Positions 1 to 11,910 are shown, numbered from the stretch's first letter. The stretch is DNA of 64,000 bases from Heracleum sosnowskyi (GCA_030848705.1 JAUIZM010000017.1:496001-560000); one strand, 5' to 3'. Numbers and translations: made by a program. Notes: a model not told the origin generated them from the sequence alone.

Positions 1-154
1 TTGGGATTTCCGTTCCTTGAGTGTTGGTGGGGATATTCGCCCCTTGAGTGCCAGTAGTCGGCGGTGGTTGATTTCCGTGAGTATCAGCCTCAGAGGTGAT
101 AGGGCGATCCTCAGGAGTTTTAGTATCCCGAGATGTTCTTCGTGTGTTTTTCAT
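1..154 (-). CDS. N-terminal part of a Ty3/gypsy-type gag (partial, runs off the window)
   Basis: The minus strand opens at an ATG at 154-152 and stays open to the window edge (51 codons). The peptide begins MKNTRRTSRDTK and is rich in Thr, Pro, Asn and Gln. It starts about 35 bases downstream of the end of an LTR-like sequence and of the phrase TTTGGCGCCGTCTGTGGGAA (minus strand), a form often seen just after the 5-prime LTR of plant gypsy elements. This position and composition fit the disordered N-terminus of a gag polyprotein. No domain is visible in such a short piece, so the family call rests on context. Confidence 0.5.
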   Translation of the reverse strand, partial: MKNTRRTSRDTKTPEDRPITSEADTHGNQPPPTTGTQGANIPTNTQGTEIP

Positions 155-188
155 GGTTGATGTTTTCTTCCCACAGACGGCGCCAAAT

Positions 189-640
189 GTTGTGGATTAA
201 AAAACGTACTTGTGAATTTAATGCTAAGGTTTAATGAGCTTCGAGCTTTAATGGCTGCACTTGTGTTTCGAGACTAAATCGGTCCTCACAAGATGCCTAC
301 GTATCTCAAATCGTTATTGAGAATCAAGCCAAAGACGTAGTTCTTGGTGTTGCCCTCGGGGTTATGGCGGCAGGGGCACACCAAGGACGTAGTGACTTGT
401 ATGTCCTTATTCGAGGATGAAGTCTAAAACGTAGTTCTAGGGGTGCCTTTGTGGCTTGTTGCGCCTTCGAGGCGTTGTGACGTATGGAGCTGTGCCCAAA
501 ACGTAGTAAATGATGTATGGAGCTGTGTCCAAAACGTAGTAGATGACGTATGGAGCTGAGTCCAAAACGTAGTTCTGATTGTAGGATCAGGGTCCTTATA
601 TAGGCGTCTAGAGCCTTGTATTTATGGTATGTTTAGGAGT
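189..640 (-). mobile_element. Inner part of the 5-prime LTR of a minus-strand LTR retrotransposon; outer limit not found
   Basis: On the plus strand the LTR begins TGTTGTGGATT at 189, directly after the CGCCAAA that adjoins the primer-binding region of the element. A TATA box on the minus strand (CTATATAAGG, about 597-606) would drive transcription towards lower coordinates, that is into the gag start at 154. Three 33-bp repeats lie downstream of the TATA box. No second LTR copy lies in the window, so the outer boundary is uncertain; the LTR probably reaches beyond 640. Confidence 0.5.
478..576. repeat. Three tandem copies of a 33-bp unit inside an LTR
   Basis: Units start at 478, 511 and 544. 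Each begins TGAYGTATGGAGCTG and ends with CAAAACGTAGT. More distant single copies of AACGTAGTTCT occur at about 335-440. The copies differ by only a few bases. Confidence 0.8.
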
Positions 641-1149
641 CTTAGCGAATAAGTCTCCTTATTGATAATGGATAAACATTGTATTTCTTGCAGGATAAGT
701 CTTTTCCTTGTTGATAAAGGCTATGACTCATTAATTGCCTTTAATTGGGATTCCGGATCCTACTTTGATGAATTTACCATATTTTGGACTCTTTTTATGA
801 GCTGTATATTTTCCCTATTTATTAATTACGAAATTAATAAATAATCTGGGGTTTGGGCCTTAAATACTTGGCCTTTCCAAAGAATAAGCAATTATATTTC
901 TATAATTACTTTTCTATCCATATCAGCTTATTATATATAAGGATTTAATATAATAAGGATATCAAGTATATACTGATATGAGTATCTTACTAACTGCTTT
1001 TATTTTTAATGTTTCGGTTTTATTTACAGTGTATATTAAATTTTAAAATACATTATTACTTAAAAATTATTAAATAGAATAAAAATTATGTTATGATTAT
1101 ATAAAATTTTATTCTCATATTATTATATTCTTTATAGATTTGAATTTGT

Positions 1150-2530
1150 TCTTAATTAATTTTAATACTTTATTGAAAGAAACATAAAATTTCTATATTT
1201 AAAACAATTAGTGGAAAAATAAATAAATTGGTGCTACAAAAATAAAAAAAATATTTATTAAAATTTAGATACTCACTTTACTATTTGGGTTATATCCTGA
1301 GTTTTAGAATTGAATTTTAACGATTTTACAACCCATGTGAAACTAACGAAATTATCTTTAATTTAATGATGGTTTAATAATTATTATCTAACTTGACCTG
1401 TTGACCTACCCATAAACCGAAAAGAAAATATGGTTAAGAATTTTTACATAAAAAATTCAATTCAATATAGAAAATCAATTTATAATTGGTTTAAATTATC
1501 GAAACACACTTCTTAGTATTTAAATATAATCATACCTTTAATCAAATACACATTTTAATATAAGTATTATATTCAAAATTATCGTTTATGAATATGAAAC
1601 CCTCAATATTTTAATAATATTTTGATATTATCCTTTGATGTTTGTTATATGTAAAATAATATAATTATAATTTGGATTAATCAAATTGTTATGTTCCTTC
1701 AGAAAAAAAAGTGTTTACATTTATTTATGTACATGAGTTCTCATAAGTCTCTGTAGGTTCACGTGTATCATTGTTAGTATGATATACATCAGCATTATAT
1801 TGATAATTTTTAATATTGTAATCAATATGAATTGTTATCTTGATATTTGGTTTAACAATTATTATCTAATTGGAACTATACATAAATTCAAGAGAAAAGA
1901 TATTTAAGAATTTTTACATAGAAAACTTTTAAATTATCAAAATAAACTTTTTAGTATTTAAACATAATTCTATTATTAATCAGATACACTTTTTAATATT
2001 AGATCTAACAATTCTCATCGATCTATTTAAGATCTAACTGTAATTATTAATTTGGTCGTATAGTGATCGTACACGGACCAGATCGATTTTAATTTTTTCT
2101 TAAATTGATTTTAATATTTTATTGAAATAAAAATAGAATTTATAAATTTAAAAGAATTAGGAAAAAAATTAAATTGGTGCTACAATAAAAAAATATTTAT
2201 TAAAATTTAGATAATCACTTTACTGTTTGGGCTTTATCTTGAGTTTTAAACAACAGATTTTAACGATTTTACAGCTCATGCGAAGCTAACAAAATTATCT
2301 TTAATTTAATGTTGGTTTAATAATTTTTATCTAACCGGAACTATCCATAAACTAAAGAGAAAAGATAATTACGAATTTTTACATAAAGATTTCTATTCAA
2401 TTTAGAAAACCCATTTATAATTGGTTTAAATTATCAAAATACATCTTTTAGTATTTAAATACTATCCTATTATTAATCAAATACAATTTTTAATATTATA
2501 TCTAACGGTCCTCATCTATTTGAATATTTA
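1150..2530. repeat. AT-rich stretch with two diverged direct copies and a partial third
   Basis: A segment at about 1150-1620 recurs at about 2095-2520. Shared blocks include ATTGGTGCTACAA, TTTTAACGATTTTACA, AAATTATCTTTAATTTAATG and AATTGGTTTAAATTATC, in the same order. A shorter, more diverged copy lies at about 1845-2050. No coding potential or terminal inverted repeats were seen. The copies are likely old duplications or remnants of an unrecognised element. Confidence 0.65.
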
Positions 2531-2805
2531 TAGTTTTATAATCTAACGGATCATATACTTTTGGTAGTACAGTGACCGACCAAAGTTTTGGATAAAATCT
2601 CCCTTACACTTATTATATATAAGAAGTTAATGGGTGTATAGTAGTTGGTTTTTATTTTTATTTAGCAATAAAAATAAAATAAAACTGGAAAACGAAATAA
2701 GACAAATATGCCCTCGATTATTTAACGTTTGTCGACAAGATTTGACAGAATGCAACTATTTGTTAAAAAAAATAATTCGACATATAAAATGGCTACTTTT
2801 ATATT

Positions 2806-4086
2806 TGAGCAATTTTCGTGCAAAAAGAAAACAGTTCAGGCCATTACATTCAATTAAGTCTAATATCATTACCACGTTCCAAAAAATGTCCAGATATAAA
2901 GGCATTCAAAGTTGTAGTTTATGTTGTTGCGGGAAAAGATGTCTTGGTATATACTGATAAGTAGAGGTGGCCAGTCGTGCGAGCCGGGCCGGGCTTGACA
3001 CGGGTCGGGCTCCTTCCCGGCGAGCACGGGACCGGCACTAAGGCTAAACGAACCGAATTCGGGCCGGGCTCGAGTCAGAAAAACTGAACTCGGAACCGGC
3101 ACGACGATGATTAACGGGTTGGGCGGGTTGGTTGGGGTGGGTTGGGTGGGCGGGTTGGCGGGCTTCTCACGGAACAATGCAAGCCACAGGTCAGCCTTCT
3201 GTCACAAACAAGTCACAAGTCACAAGTCACAACTTGAAGCTGTCAAAGACTCAAAGGAACACGTGGAATTATGTGCCACGTGGCATGCATGCAGGCCTAA
3301 CTTTTTTAGAAGTTATGGGGATTCGCAAAAGTTAACAAATAATTTACATTTATGCAAGTTACATTTAATTTACAGATTACATATTATTTTTAATCTTATA
3401 ATTTACTTATTAATTTTTAATTCGAGTTAATAAATCTAAAAATTAATAAAATGCAAAATCTTGTAAAAATAAATAAAATGTAGTATAGAGCAGTAACAAT
3501 AGAGAATGAGAATGAGTGGGCGAACTGTGAGCGGGTTGTGCGTGCCGTGCGGGCCGTGCGTGCCGTGCGGTTCGTGCGGTTCGCGGTAGTGCCAGAACCG
3601 GGTTCTTTGCGTGTCGGGCCGGGCCGGTTCACGGGTTCTAAAAAATGAAATTGTAACCGGCACTAACTCTGATACGAATCGGGTCGAATTATTCGCGGTT
3701 CAATTGGGTCGAATAATATACGAATATAATGACGAGCCGGGCTGTGCGGGTTGAATAAACCCGCACGACTGGCCACCTCTACCGATAAGATCATAAGACC
3801 ATATGGTTTGAATACAAGGTTATATCTAATACCCGATTGGAGAAGACATTTTCCGAAGTATTATAACATTTCAGTTATCGGAAACTTTCGTCGGAAACTT
3901 TCGTCATACTTAAAGGATGAAGTTTATATAAGGAATAAAGCAGAAATGAATTGCTTCAGCTGTGTGAATTCTGCAGGCCCGTCTCATCCCCTGTGCGGCT
4001 GTGCCCATGAAATTGCCGAGGCCTTTATATTGTTTACAAAATTATTGATTTTGCAAGAACCAGAGACAATTGTATTAGACAACTGA
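2806..4086 (+). other. Possible decayed exon or ORF split by a hAT-type MITE
   Basis: If the MITE at 2962-3781 and one copy of its target duplication are left out, the frame that is open from just after a stop at 2806-2808 continues in phase from 2961 to 3790 and on to a stop at 4084-4086, about 150 codons in total. The second half carries Cys- and aromatic-rich stretches such as LYLIPDWRRHFPKYY. There is no obvious start codon and the family is not recognised, so this may be chance. It is recorded because the phase is kept exactly across the insertion. Confidence 0.25.
2962..3781. mobile_element. hAT-type non-autonomous element (MITE), 820 bp
   Basis: The ends are inverted repeats: TAGAGGTGGCCAGTCGTGCG on the left and its near-perfect reverse complement, ending GGCCACCTCTA, on the right. 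They are flanked by an 8-bp target duplication with one mismatch (CTGATAAG at 2954-2961, CCGATAAG at 3782-3789). The first and last ~200 bases are GC-rich with many CGGGCC, GGGTCGGG and TGCGGG motifs, typical of hAT subterminal repeats, around an AT-rich core. No transposase is encoded; the short ORFs inside are low-complexity. Confidence 0.85.
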
Positions 4087-4883
4087 ACTGGAAATTCAAT
4101 TGATTTGAGTGTTTCGCGAGTTATGAAGATATTAAAGAAAGAGAGACAAATTGAGAATCAAGAAATCCCCTTGGCAATATAATTCATAAATTTGTATTAG
4201 AAAATAGAGACACGTTGTATGAATGAATAATTTTAAGGCATAGCGTAAAATTTACTAAAATTAAAGGGACGCCTCTCATGACATGTTCCTTGTATCTTAA
4301 TAAATTCTTAAACATCATCATCATCATCATAATTAAATGTGATAAATAAGCAAGCAAGCTCTCTTCTGCCCACCAATATGTTATTCCTCCGGCAGTTAGA
4401 ATTCATATTTGGTGCAATCCAAATTATGCCGTAACTGCTGATTATTAAAATGATGTGTAGTAGTGTATTATAATTTTTTAAAAAATTGATGTGTGAAATG
4501 TTATGGTTATTAATTTAATTAATTTATTCTTATTAAGTAATTCAGGTCTGCCCCCGATTAATTTCTTTGAATTTGATTAGCGGTACACATTTCTTTTTAA
4601 CTGTTTAATTTATTATATATAGCAATATTTGAACTTATAAACCGTTCAAAGAACAAGTATATAACTTATTTATTTATCTTTTTTTAAAGAAAAATGACAT
4701 TGATGGTTACATTAGTATTATTAATTACTTTACATAAATAGCATATTATTACGAAAACATTTGCATGTTCATTTATTGTTTTATTGTAATTTACAATATA
4801 GATATACGATAATTTTTGCTAAATTACATGATCATAAGTCAACAAAAATTAATATTTACATGACAGAAAAATATTATTTTTTA
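4087..4883. other. AT-rich intergenic spacer, nothing recognised
   Basis: No gene, splice pattern or element ends were found. A short CAT trinucleotide run lies at about 4316-4332. Confidence 0.5.
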
Positions 4884-5227
4884 GAGTAAATTACATAATG
4901 CTGACCATATTTTATATCGAATTTTAAAAAAATTAACAAAATTTAAGTTCGCAAATTAATTATAAATATTAGTTTTCAAATTTTAAAAAAATTGCTCCTA
5001 TTAATTAGCAAAAAAAAAAAATTGCTCCTATTATTCTAAAAGAAAATGACCAAATTTTCTTTTCACATTTAAAATAATGACTCCTTCAGCGTTTGCAAAT
5101 TAAATGGAATCATTTATCAAAAGATAAATATGAAAATTAATCATTAATCATTAACTTATTAATTTAAAAACTTAACAATTTTTTTAAAAAATTAATATAA
5201 AATACGACCACCTTTTATAATTTATTC
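4884..5227. mobile_element. AT-rich MITE with ~55-bp inverted ends (superfamily unclear)
   Basis: The left end starting GAGTAAATTACATAATG matches the reverse complement of the right end (GAATAAATTATAAAAGG) over about 55 bases with scattered mismatches, including the shared block ATATTTTATAT followed by an A-run. A clear target duplication was not seen, so the class is open. It lies just upstream of the UGD promoter. Confidence 0.45.
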
Positions 5228-5454
5228 GATCTTTTTATCTTGCTACTTGGTAATACAAAAAGTAATATTATTTCCAACTGGCATTACCCTAAAAAAGGCA
5301 TTAAGTTGGTTGTAAAATAAAAAGAGGAATTTTAACGTAATAATTAACCGTGTTATTCACCGACTAGAGGCCCGAGAACATTTGGGTTTTGCTAAAAAAG
5401 ATCTCCGTAGGGGGTGGAGTCGGGGTGGGTAGATCTCATCTAGCCACTCGGCAC

Positions 5455-5461
5455 TATATAA
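5455..5461 (+). promoter_or_regulatory. TATA box of the UGD gene
   Basis: TATATAA lies in the context CGGCACTATATAAACCCC. About 30 bases downstream begins a pyrimidine-rich leader with long CTCTCT/CCCTC runs, typical of plant 5-prime UTRs, so transcription probably starts near 5485-5492. Confidence 0.7.
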
Positions 5462-5600
5462 ACCCCTTCCCCGCATTTGTTTGTTTCTTGTCAACTCTCT
5501 CTCCCTCCCTCTCTCTCTCCCCCTCCTCAAACTCTCTCCCAGATCTCTCTTGTGTCTTCTACTTCAAGTCCTCTCATTTCCAAACAAAGAGCTTCAACAG

Positions 5601-6492
5601 GTAATCCTTAATCATACATACTTACAATTGAATAATCCAACTCTTCACTGCGGATCCCTGAATCTGCTTATTGCCTCTATATGTTTTCTGTTCTATTTTG
5701 ATCACACATTTGAATTGTATATACATGTACTTTATTTGTATGTGTGCTGTTGAATTGTATTAAGATTGCCAGATCTGTTGACATTGCTATGTTTTAAGTT
5801 GGATCTGTGATTTCTACTAAACCCTTTTCAAGATTCTTGCTTTTGTTCTGGCCCATTTGGGTTTTTTCTCTACCATGTGAGATTAATTTTAGTTACGATA
5901 AAATATGATTGGTAGCTTATAGCAAAACTATATGGATCATTGGATCCGTGTTATTTGTAGTGGAATTCGACAATTAGTAACTAGAGTTAAATCTGCGAGT
6001 AATATATATTTGTCTCATTCGATTTCTACTGTGCCACCGACATTACCATTCTAGCCGAATTATACATCTACAAAAGATTATATAAGTACTACCTGTCTGC
6101 ATTTTAAGTACTTGTCTTTTCAGATATATGAGGACTTTTAGCATCACTTAAAATTTAGTTTAGTTAGAATGTACTTATCGATAATTCAGATCTTGTAGAA
6201 AGCTTGAATTATTTCGATGATGTATTCATTTAAAGGGGAAGGGTGTTGTATAGTCTATTGAGGTGGTGATCACATGGATTTATTTTCTTAGTGTAGATAC
6301 TGTAATTTAGTTCGTTTAGGACACTCTTTTAATGCACAATTGAAGTTCTTGAGCTGAGGATTGATTTAGTTTTCTAGATCTACTTGAGTTGCTTAAGTTT
6401 TCTGGATCTACTTTTACCATAATCTGAGAGCTAGAACTACATTACTGCAATTTACTATTAATCATCTGATGAAAAAGTTCATTTTTTTACAG
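5601..6492 (+). other. Intron in the 5-prime UTR of UGD
   Basis: The donor is CAACAG|GTAATCC at 5600/5601. The acceptor is TTTTTTACAG|GTTGT, ending at 6492, only 20 bases before the start codon at 6513. The 892-base interval is T-rich and non-coding. Leader introns of this kind are known in plant UGD and other strongly expressed genes and often raise expression; that effect is inferred here. Confidence 0.75.
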
Positions 6493-6512
6493 GTTGTACC
6501 TAAGGATCGAAT

Positions 6513-7955
6513 ATGGTGAAGATCTGTTGCATTGGTGCCGGATATGTTGGGGGCCCTACCATGGCTGTGATTGCACTGAAGTGCCCTTCTGTTCAGGTAG
6601 CTGTTGTTGATATATCTATTCCTCGGATAGCTGCCTGGAACAGTGACACGCTCCCCATCTATGAGCCAGGCCTTGATGATGTGGTGAAGCAGTGCAGAGG
6701 CAAGAATCTCTTCTTCAGCACTGAGGTGGAGAAACATGTCTTTGAGGCTGATATAGTCTTTGTTTCTGTCAACACCCCGACTAAAACTCGGGGTCTTGGA
6801 GCAGGAAAGGCTGCTGATCTGACATACTGGGAGAGTGCTGCCCGCATGATTGCTGATGTGTCAAAATCCAACAAAATAGTGGTTGAGAAGTCAACTGTCC
6901 CAGTCAAAACAGCAGAAGCAATTGAAAAGATCTTAACCCACAACAGCAAGGGAATCAGTTTCCAAATTCTTTCCAACCCAGAGTTCCTTGCAGAGGGAAC
7001 TGCAATTGAAGATCTTTTCAAACCTGACCGTGTTCTGATTGGAGGTCGGGAAACCCCTGAAGGTCAGAAGGCAATCCAAACACTAAAGGAGGTTTATGCC
7101 CAGTGGGTCCCAGAAGACCGTATTATTACCACTAATTTATGGTCTGCAGAGCTCTCAAAGCTTGCTGCCAATGCTTTCTTGGCACAGAGAATCTCATCTG
7201 TTAATGCGATGTCTGCTCTCTGTGAGGCTACCGGTGCCAATGTTTCTGAAGTAGCTTATGCAGTTGGTAAGGATTCAAGGATTGGGGCCAAGTTTCTGAA
7301 TGCTAGTGTTGGTTTCGGTGGGTCTTGCTTCCAAAAGGATATTCTGAACCTGGTGTACATCTGTGAATGCAATGGCCTCCCAGAGGTGGCAGAATACTGG
7401 AAGCAAGTTATCAAGATTAATGATTATCAGAAAAGCCGTTTTGTAAACCGTGTTGTTGCCTCAATGTTTAACACTGTTTCAGGCAAGAAAGTTGCCATCC
7501 TAGGATTTGCGTTCAAGAAGGATACAGGTGACACTCGAGAGACTCCAGCCATTGATGTTTGCAAGGGGCTGTTGGGTGACAAAGCCCGAATTAGCATATA
7601 TGACCCACAAGTGACCGAGGATCAGATTCAAAGGGACCTCTCAATGAACAAATTTGACTGGGATCATCCCCTTCACCTGCAGCCAATGAGCCCCACTACT
7701 GTAAAGCAAGTGAGTGTGGTTTGGGATGCTTATGAGGCAACAAAGGATGCCCATGCTGTTTGCATTCTCACCGAGTGGGATGAGTTTAAGAATCTCGACT
7801 ACCAGAAGGTGTATGATAACATGCAAAAACCTGCTTTCATCTTCGATGGTAGGAATGTTGCTGATGTTGAGAAGCTGAGGGATATTGGTTTCATCGTATA
7901 TTCCATCGGTAAGCCGCTAGATGCCTGGCTCAAGGACATGCCTGCTATTGCTTAA
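6513..7955 (+). CDS. UGD: UDP-glucose 6-dehydrogenase (cytosolic)
   Basis: The enzyme oxidises UDP-glucose to UDP-glucuronate in two NAD-dependent steps and so supplies precursors of pectin and hemicellulose. The 480-residue protein has the usual plant length and starts MVKICCIGAGYVGGPT, the Rossmann NAD-binding loop (residues 8-16). Later landmarks are EKSTVPVKTAEAIE, SNPEFLAEGTAI (with the catalytic-region Glu), the central helix region around LAANAFLAQRISS, and GFGGSCFQKD with the catalytic thiol at Cys272. The second Rossmann domain includes AILGFAFKKDTGDTRETPA. There is no signal peptide. The CDS is uninterrupted, as is usual in plant UGD genes; the ATG follows a leader intron and is the only sensible start. 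No defects were seen. Plants usually have several UGD paralogues and the isoform number cannot be given. Confidence 0.97.
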   Translation: MVKICCIGAGYVGGPTMAVIALKCPSVQVAVVDISIPRIAAWNSDTLPIYEPGLDDVVKQCRGKNLFFSTEVEKHVFEADIVFVSVNTPTKTRGLGAGKAADLTYWESAARMIADVSKSNKIVVEKSTVPVKTAEAIEKILTHNSKGISFQILSNPEFLAEGTAIEDLFKPDRVLIGGRETPEGQKAIQTLKEVYAQWVPEDRIITTNLWSAELSKLAANAFLAQRISSVNAMSALCEATGANVSEVAYAVGKDSRIGAKFLNASVGFGGSCFQKDILNLVYICECNGLPEVAEYWKQVIKINDYQKSRFVNRVVASMFNTVSGKKVAILGFAFKKDTGDTRETPAIDVCKGLLGDKARISIYDPQVTEDQIQRDLSMNKFDWDHPLHLQPMSPTTVKQVSVVWDAYEATKDAHAVCILTEWDEFKNLDYQKVYDNMQKPAFIFDGRNVADVEKLRDIGFIVYSIGKPLDAWLKDMPAIA

Positions 7956-9677
7956 ATGCAGCACCTTTGTCTGTTTGGGTTGCCTTCCCTTCAATTTAGT
8001 AACCAGAACCATATTGTTATGCGCTTCTGTAATATTTTGCTTAATGGTTTTCCCAATTTATATTTTATTTTTACCATGTTCTTACAGTTCAGATGATTAT
8101 CCACACTATTGATATTACCATCTGAATTAGAAATTATGTTTTTTTCCTACATTGTAATGATAATATTACTTTTGGCATATTCCTCACTGTTCCAACAGAA
8201 ATTTAAATGTTATATCTATAAACCTTTCTCATTGTTCTACACACACACACACACACACACACCTACCTTAGAAGATGGGCTGAATCCGATCTTCCAAATC
8301 TTTTGAATGAGTATCACACCACTGCAATCATGAACATGATCGGTGTATCTCCTTTTGTACCAATCCGAGGGAAAGTGATATATTTGCCAATCATCCTGTT
8401 CTTGTTAAATAACCTCCGCATTTTATTTGTAGCGAGTACTGAGGCATATTGGCTACCGAGATTTTGTTTTCCCCTGTGTTTACCCTGTGATCGACTACTT
8501 GCCATTCATCTTCTTCATATACTTGTGGTTCTATTATAATCTTTGTAAAATAATGCCCTGAGCTCTCCTCTTTGAATCCCAGAACTTGTTTTCATTCGTT
8601 ATGTTGGCAAATCGCCAATCATTCTTGGACTTTATCCAGAGTCCGAATCCCCTAATCTCGTTCATATCCATTTTAGCCTTCCTTGTATGCATATTCATTG
8701 CCGGTTGCTAGGTCGGTTGGCGCATTCCGAGCACCAAAATGACCTATACTTGTTAGAAATGATCCATATATCTGCATACGTGCCCCTCTCCCCTGTCATC
8801 TGTAATTTCAGATTGATGAGCTAGCCAAGTGAAATGTATGTTGAGTTGAGGACCACCCAACGTTTTTGCCAGCTTTCATATCTCCACAAAGGGCGGTCAT
8901 GCCCACTATTTATGCATCTAAACTAAACATGTTTAGCCAGGCTGTTGCCAGTTTCTACAATACCTTCAATTCTTTAATATCACTACTACATCTCTTTTGA
9001 TTCCTAATCATACCACCATTTTTTAGATCTCAAGTCATTGACATTTCATACAACTTGAACGTTGTTAGTGTTAATGTATTACCAACTAATCATATGGTAT
9101 TCCCACGTTTGTTCATCACGAGTTCACAACTCTAAGCTGGCACTTCACTTGTCTACCGTCAAGTTCACTTGCATGCACAACTTTGAGCTGGCACTTTAGT
9201 TGTATCCCGAGGGTACTACCAGAGTACATCTATACCAAACCTGGTTAACGAGAATCGAAATCTTGAAATCTCATTGTTATGTATTGAACGATTAAATTGA
9301 TGATACATTTTCACTAACACGATACTTCACGAGATCAATAAGATTCAGTTTCATTCTCAACTACTCAGTAACAAATCTCATGCGCTCAGCATTAAGTTTA
9401 TAATTTTTTTTAGTATTGATAATGGCACGATGTTTGACTAATATCTTCCATCTTGTGAGGAATATATTATGGTTGAATACATTGACCGAGTAAGAAGTTG
9501 ACATAAACCAAAATTGAGCTCTAATTTAGTAAAAAACCATTGGTGAAAGAGTAGAACTGCAACATAATTGACCACCAACAAACCCAATTGCGATGAGATA
9601 CGGATCACCTCAGAGTATCATTTATCCCGCGTTTTATTAACAGAGTGATTTTCTATTCAGCTAATCACAATTAATTA
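7956..9677. other. UGD 3-prime UTR and downstream spacer
   Basis: The 3-prime UTR probably ends within the first 200 bases (TTTGTAATATTTTGC and later ATTGTAATGATAAT resemble near-polyadenylation signals). A CA dinucleotide run lies at 8240-8263. A ~28-bp duplicated phrase, ACAACTYTRAGCTGGCACTT, occurs at about 9126 and 9176. No further gene was recognised. Confidence 0.5.
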
Positions 9678-9858
9678 CTCCTTCCGTCCCGCTCATTTCT
9701 TTACACTTTACTTTTTGGGATGTCTCATCCAATTCTTTACATTCGACAACTTTCCTAAAATAATAAAGTTTTATAATATAAAAATCAACTACTTCCGCTA
9801 TTTTTCTCCACTTTACTTACTTTATACTTTAAATATTGACGGGACGGGACGGAGGGAG
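9678..9858. mobile_element. Stowaway-type MITE (Tc1/mariner), 181 bp
   Basis: The inverted ends are CTCCTTCCGTCCCGCTC and ...GACGGGACGGAGGGAG, the classic Stowaway terminus. TA duplications flank the element at 9676-9677 and 9859-9860. The interior is AT-rich with no ORF. Confidence 0.9.
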
Positions 9859-10438
9859 TATCATCTAAGAGCATTTTCAAGGGTATAAAATTATTAGTTA
9901 AATAATTTACGTGACATATAAGTGTCATTTTTTAAAAATATTTATCCTTTTGATTACTAGTTTCGGGTTCGATTTTCACTTATCCAAGATATATACTCCA
10001 CAAAAATGAGTAGGTTTATACTTAAGTTTAAAAAAAAAGACATACTTATTTCAGTCTGGTATTATTACCGGGTGGAGATTTTAATCTTCTTCTAACGTGC
10101 TTTTATTAAATGTACATGATTTATTAACAGAATTAGGCAGGATCAAATCCATACTCTAATGACTAATCTTTCGATCATGGTGGACTTTTGGGTAACGACA
10201 GGGAAAAAAGCTTGAATAACAATGTATCAGTAAATACAATAGATTCTCGATAAATTCAACATAATCTTATCGAATATATAAACAGTTTCAGTCCCAACAA
10301 GAGATATACTAGTACATTTTAATCTTCGAATAAAATTAGAAAAATGATGGATATGTAAAACCTGTCTCAAAATTTTCCCCACCCAATATATCACGTATGT
10401 AATTGGTAAGTTTTCTAACCCTACATTTTTAGTAATAC
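9859..10438. other. AT-rich spacer between two MITEs
   Basis: No ORF, splice site series or repeat structure was identified. Confidence 0.5.
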
Positions 10439-11023
10439 CAGTGTTCTAAAAGTCGGCGATTAATCGGGATTAATCACCGATTAATCGCTAGATGGCGGGT
10501 CACCGAACTGATTAAGCGAAAATCGGTCAATTAATCGTTTTTTCAGAAAAACGGACAAAAATCGGCTGAATCGGTCAAAAATCGGATTAATCGATCAAAA
10601 ATCGGGCTAATTATTAAAAAATAGTTAAAATTAAAAAAAAAAATTAAAAATTTAAAAGGTAGAAACTTGATTAAACAATAGGAAAAAATATTATTTGTGT
10701 ACATATAATTATAATTTTAGATGCCTAAATCGTAAATTCTCTTAATTTTTCCTCTTAAATTGATCTCTAATTGAAAAGTTAAACTGTCAAAATTTTATTT
10801 ATTACGATTATATAACATTTTTAACATATTTGCATAAATATATGATAATAACATATGTTTAGTTGAAATAACGAAATAATTATATATATGAATATAAAAA
10901 ATATTATTAAATTTATTCCGATTAATGATCCGATTAATCATTCCGATTAATCCCCGATTACCCGATTAATCCCTGGACGGTGCATTCACCGATTAACTCC
11001 GATTCCCGCTTTTTACAACACTG
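10439..11023. mobile_element. hAT-type MITE, 585 bp
   Basis: The left end is CAGTGTTCTAAAAGTCGG and the right end is the inverted form ...CTTTTTACAACACTG. A perfect 8-bp target duplication, AGTAATAC, lies at 10431-10438 and 11024-11031. The subterminal zones hold many copies of ATTAATCGG/CCGATTAAT in both directions, and the core is AT-rich. No transposase is present. Confidence 0.9.
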
Positions 11024-11089
11024 AGTAATACATGTAATTCCACGTTATTTAATGAATTTTTTGCAAAATTTTTTGCAATAACTAGTATT

Positions 11090-11545
11090 TTTCATAAAAT
11101 TTATAAAGTAATGCTAGAAAATTTAACAAAAAATTTCAAAATTTGTACAAAATGATGTGACTGATACTTGATAATTTTTAATTCGTGAGTGCATATGTAT
11201 GCACACGGAGGATCCTATATTTTTATTACGAATATTACCATAAAAGATTAATTTGGGAGATGTTTTGAAAAATTATTTTGGGAACTCTAGCATTTTTCAA
11301 ATTTATATGCTACAGAGATGGAGAGATGGATCTGTAATTAAATTTTATTATTATTGAGTATTTCGATTATTCGTGCTAGAGAACCAAAAAACCTCTCTCA
11401 AAATTCTTCTCAAATGACGTGGCAAGACACATGTCGAATTATAATTCGTGAACGCATATTTATGCATCCAAAGCCTATTATTTTATTAAAAATGTTACCA
11501 TTTACGTAAAATTTACATTATTTTTGGGACAAATTTTGGTAACAG
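11090..11545. repeat. Two diverged direct copies of a ~170-bp intergenic sequence
   Basis: About 11106-11260 and about 11372-11520 share the order GTGCTAGA..., AATTCGTGARYGCATATKTATGCA, CCTATWTTTTTATTA and AATRTTACCAT. They lie upstream of the zinc-finger gene promoter. The copies are too diverged to define ends or a mobile class. Confidence 0.5.
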
Positions 11546-11910
11546 AATCATACTTCAAATCAAACATTTGAAATCGAAAAGTTGAGACCCGTAAGAAAAC
11601 AATCAAGAAAATGTAAAAGAAAAGAGAAATTGATAAGTAGCGAGTAAAATGAGTACGCGTGTGAAATCTTGGCTTGCATGCAAGGCTTTCCTATACTAGG
11701 CAAGGCAAGCAAGCACAATCCCCATCAAAGAGGGTGAGAAATTAGCGCCCTTTTCTACCTTTATCTCCTTTTCTCTCTCTCTCTCTACAGAGAGATTTAG
11801 AGAGAGAGATTTAGATAGAGAATGTGAGAGGTGGGGCTTTTATTTTAGTCTGTGCCATCACTGCCTAAACACTCCTCACACCCTCACATAACCAACTTCC
11901 TTCACTTGCA

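Noticed and set aside
3107..3663. Several overlapping ORFs rich in Gly, Arg, Pro and Thr on both strands
   Set aside because: They arise from the GC-rich subterminal repeats of the hAT element and are low in complexity.
7641..7826. Antisense ORFs across UGD (also at 6659-7021 and 6462-6737)
   Set aside because: They are shadows of the conserved UGD frame.
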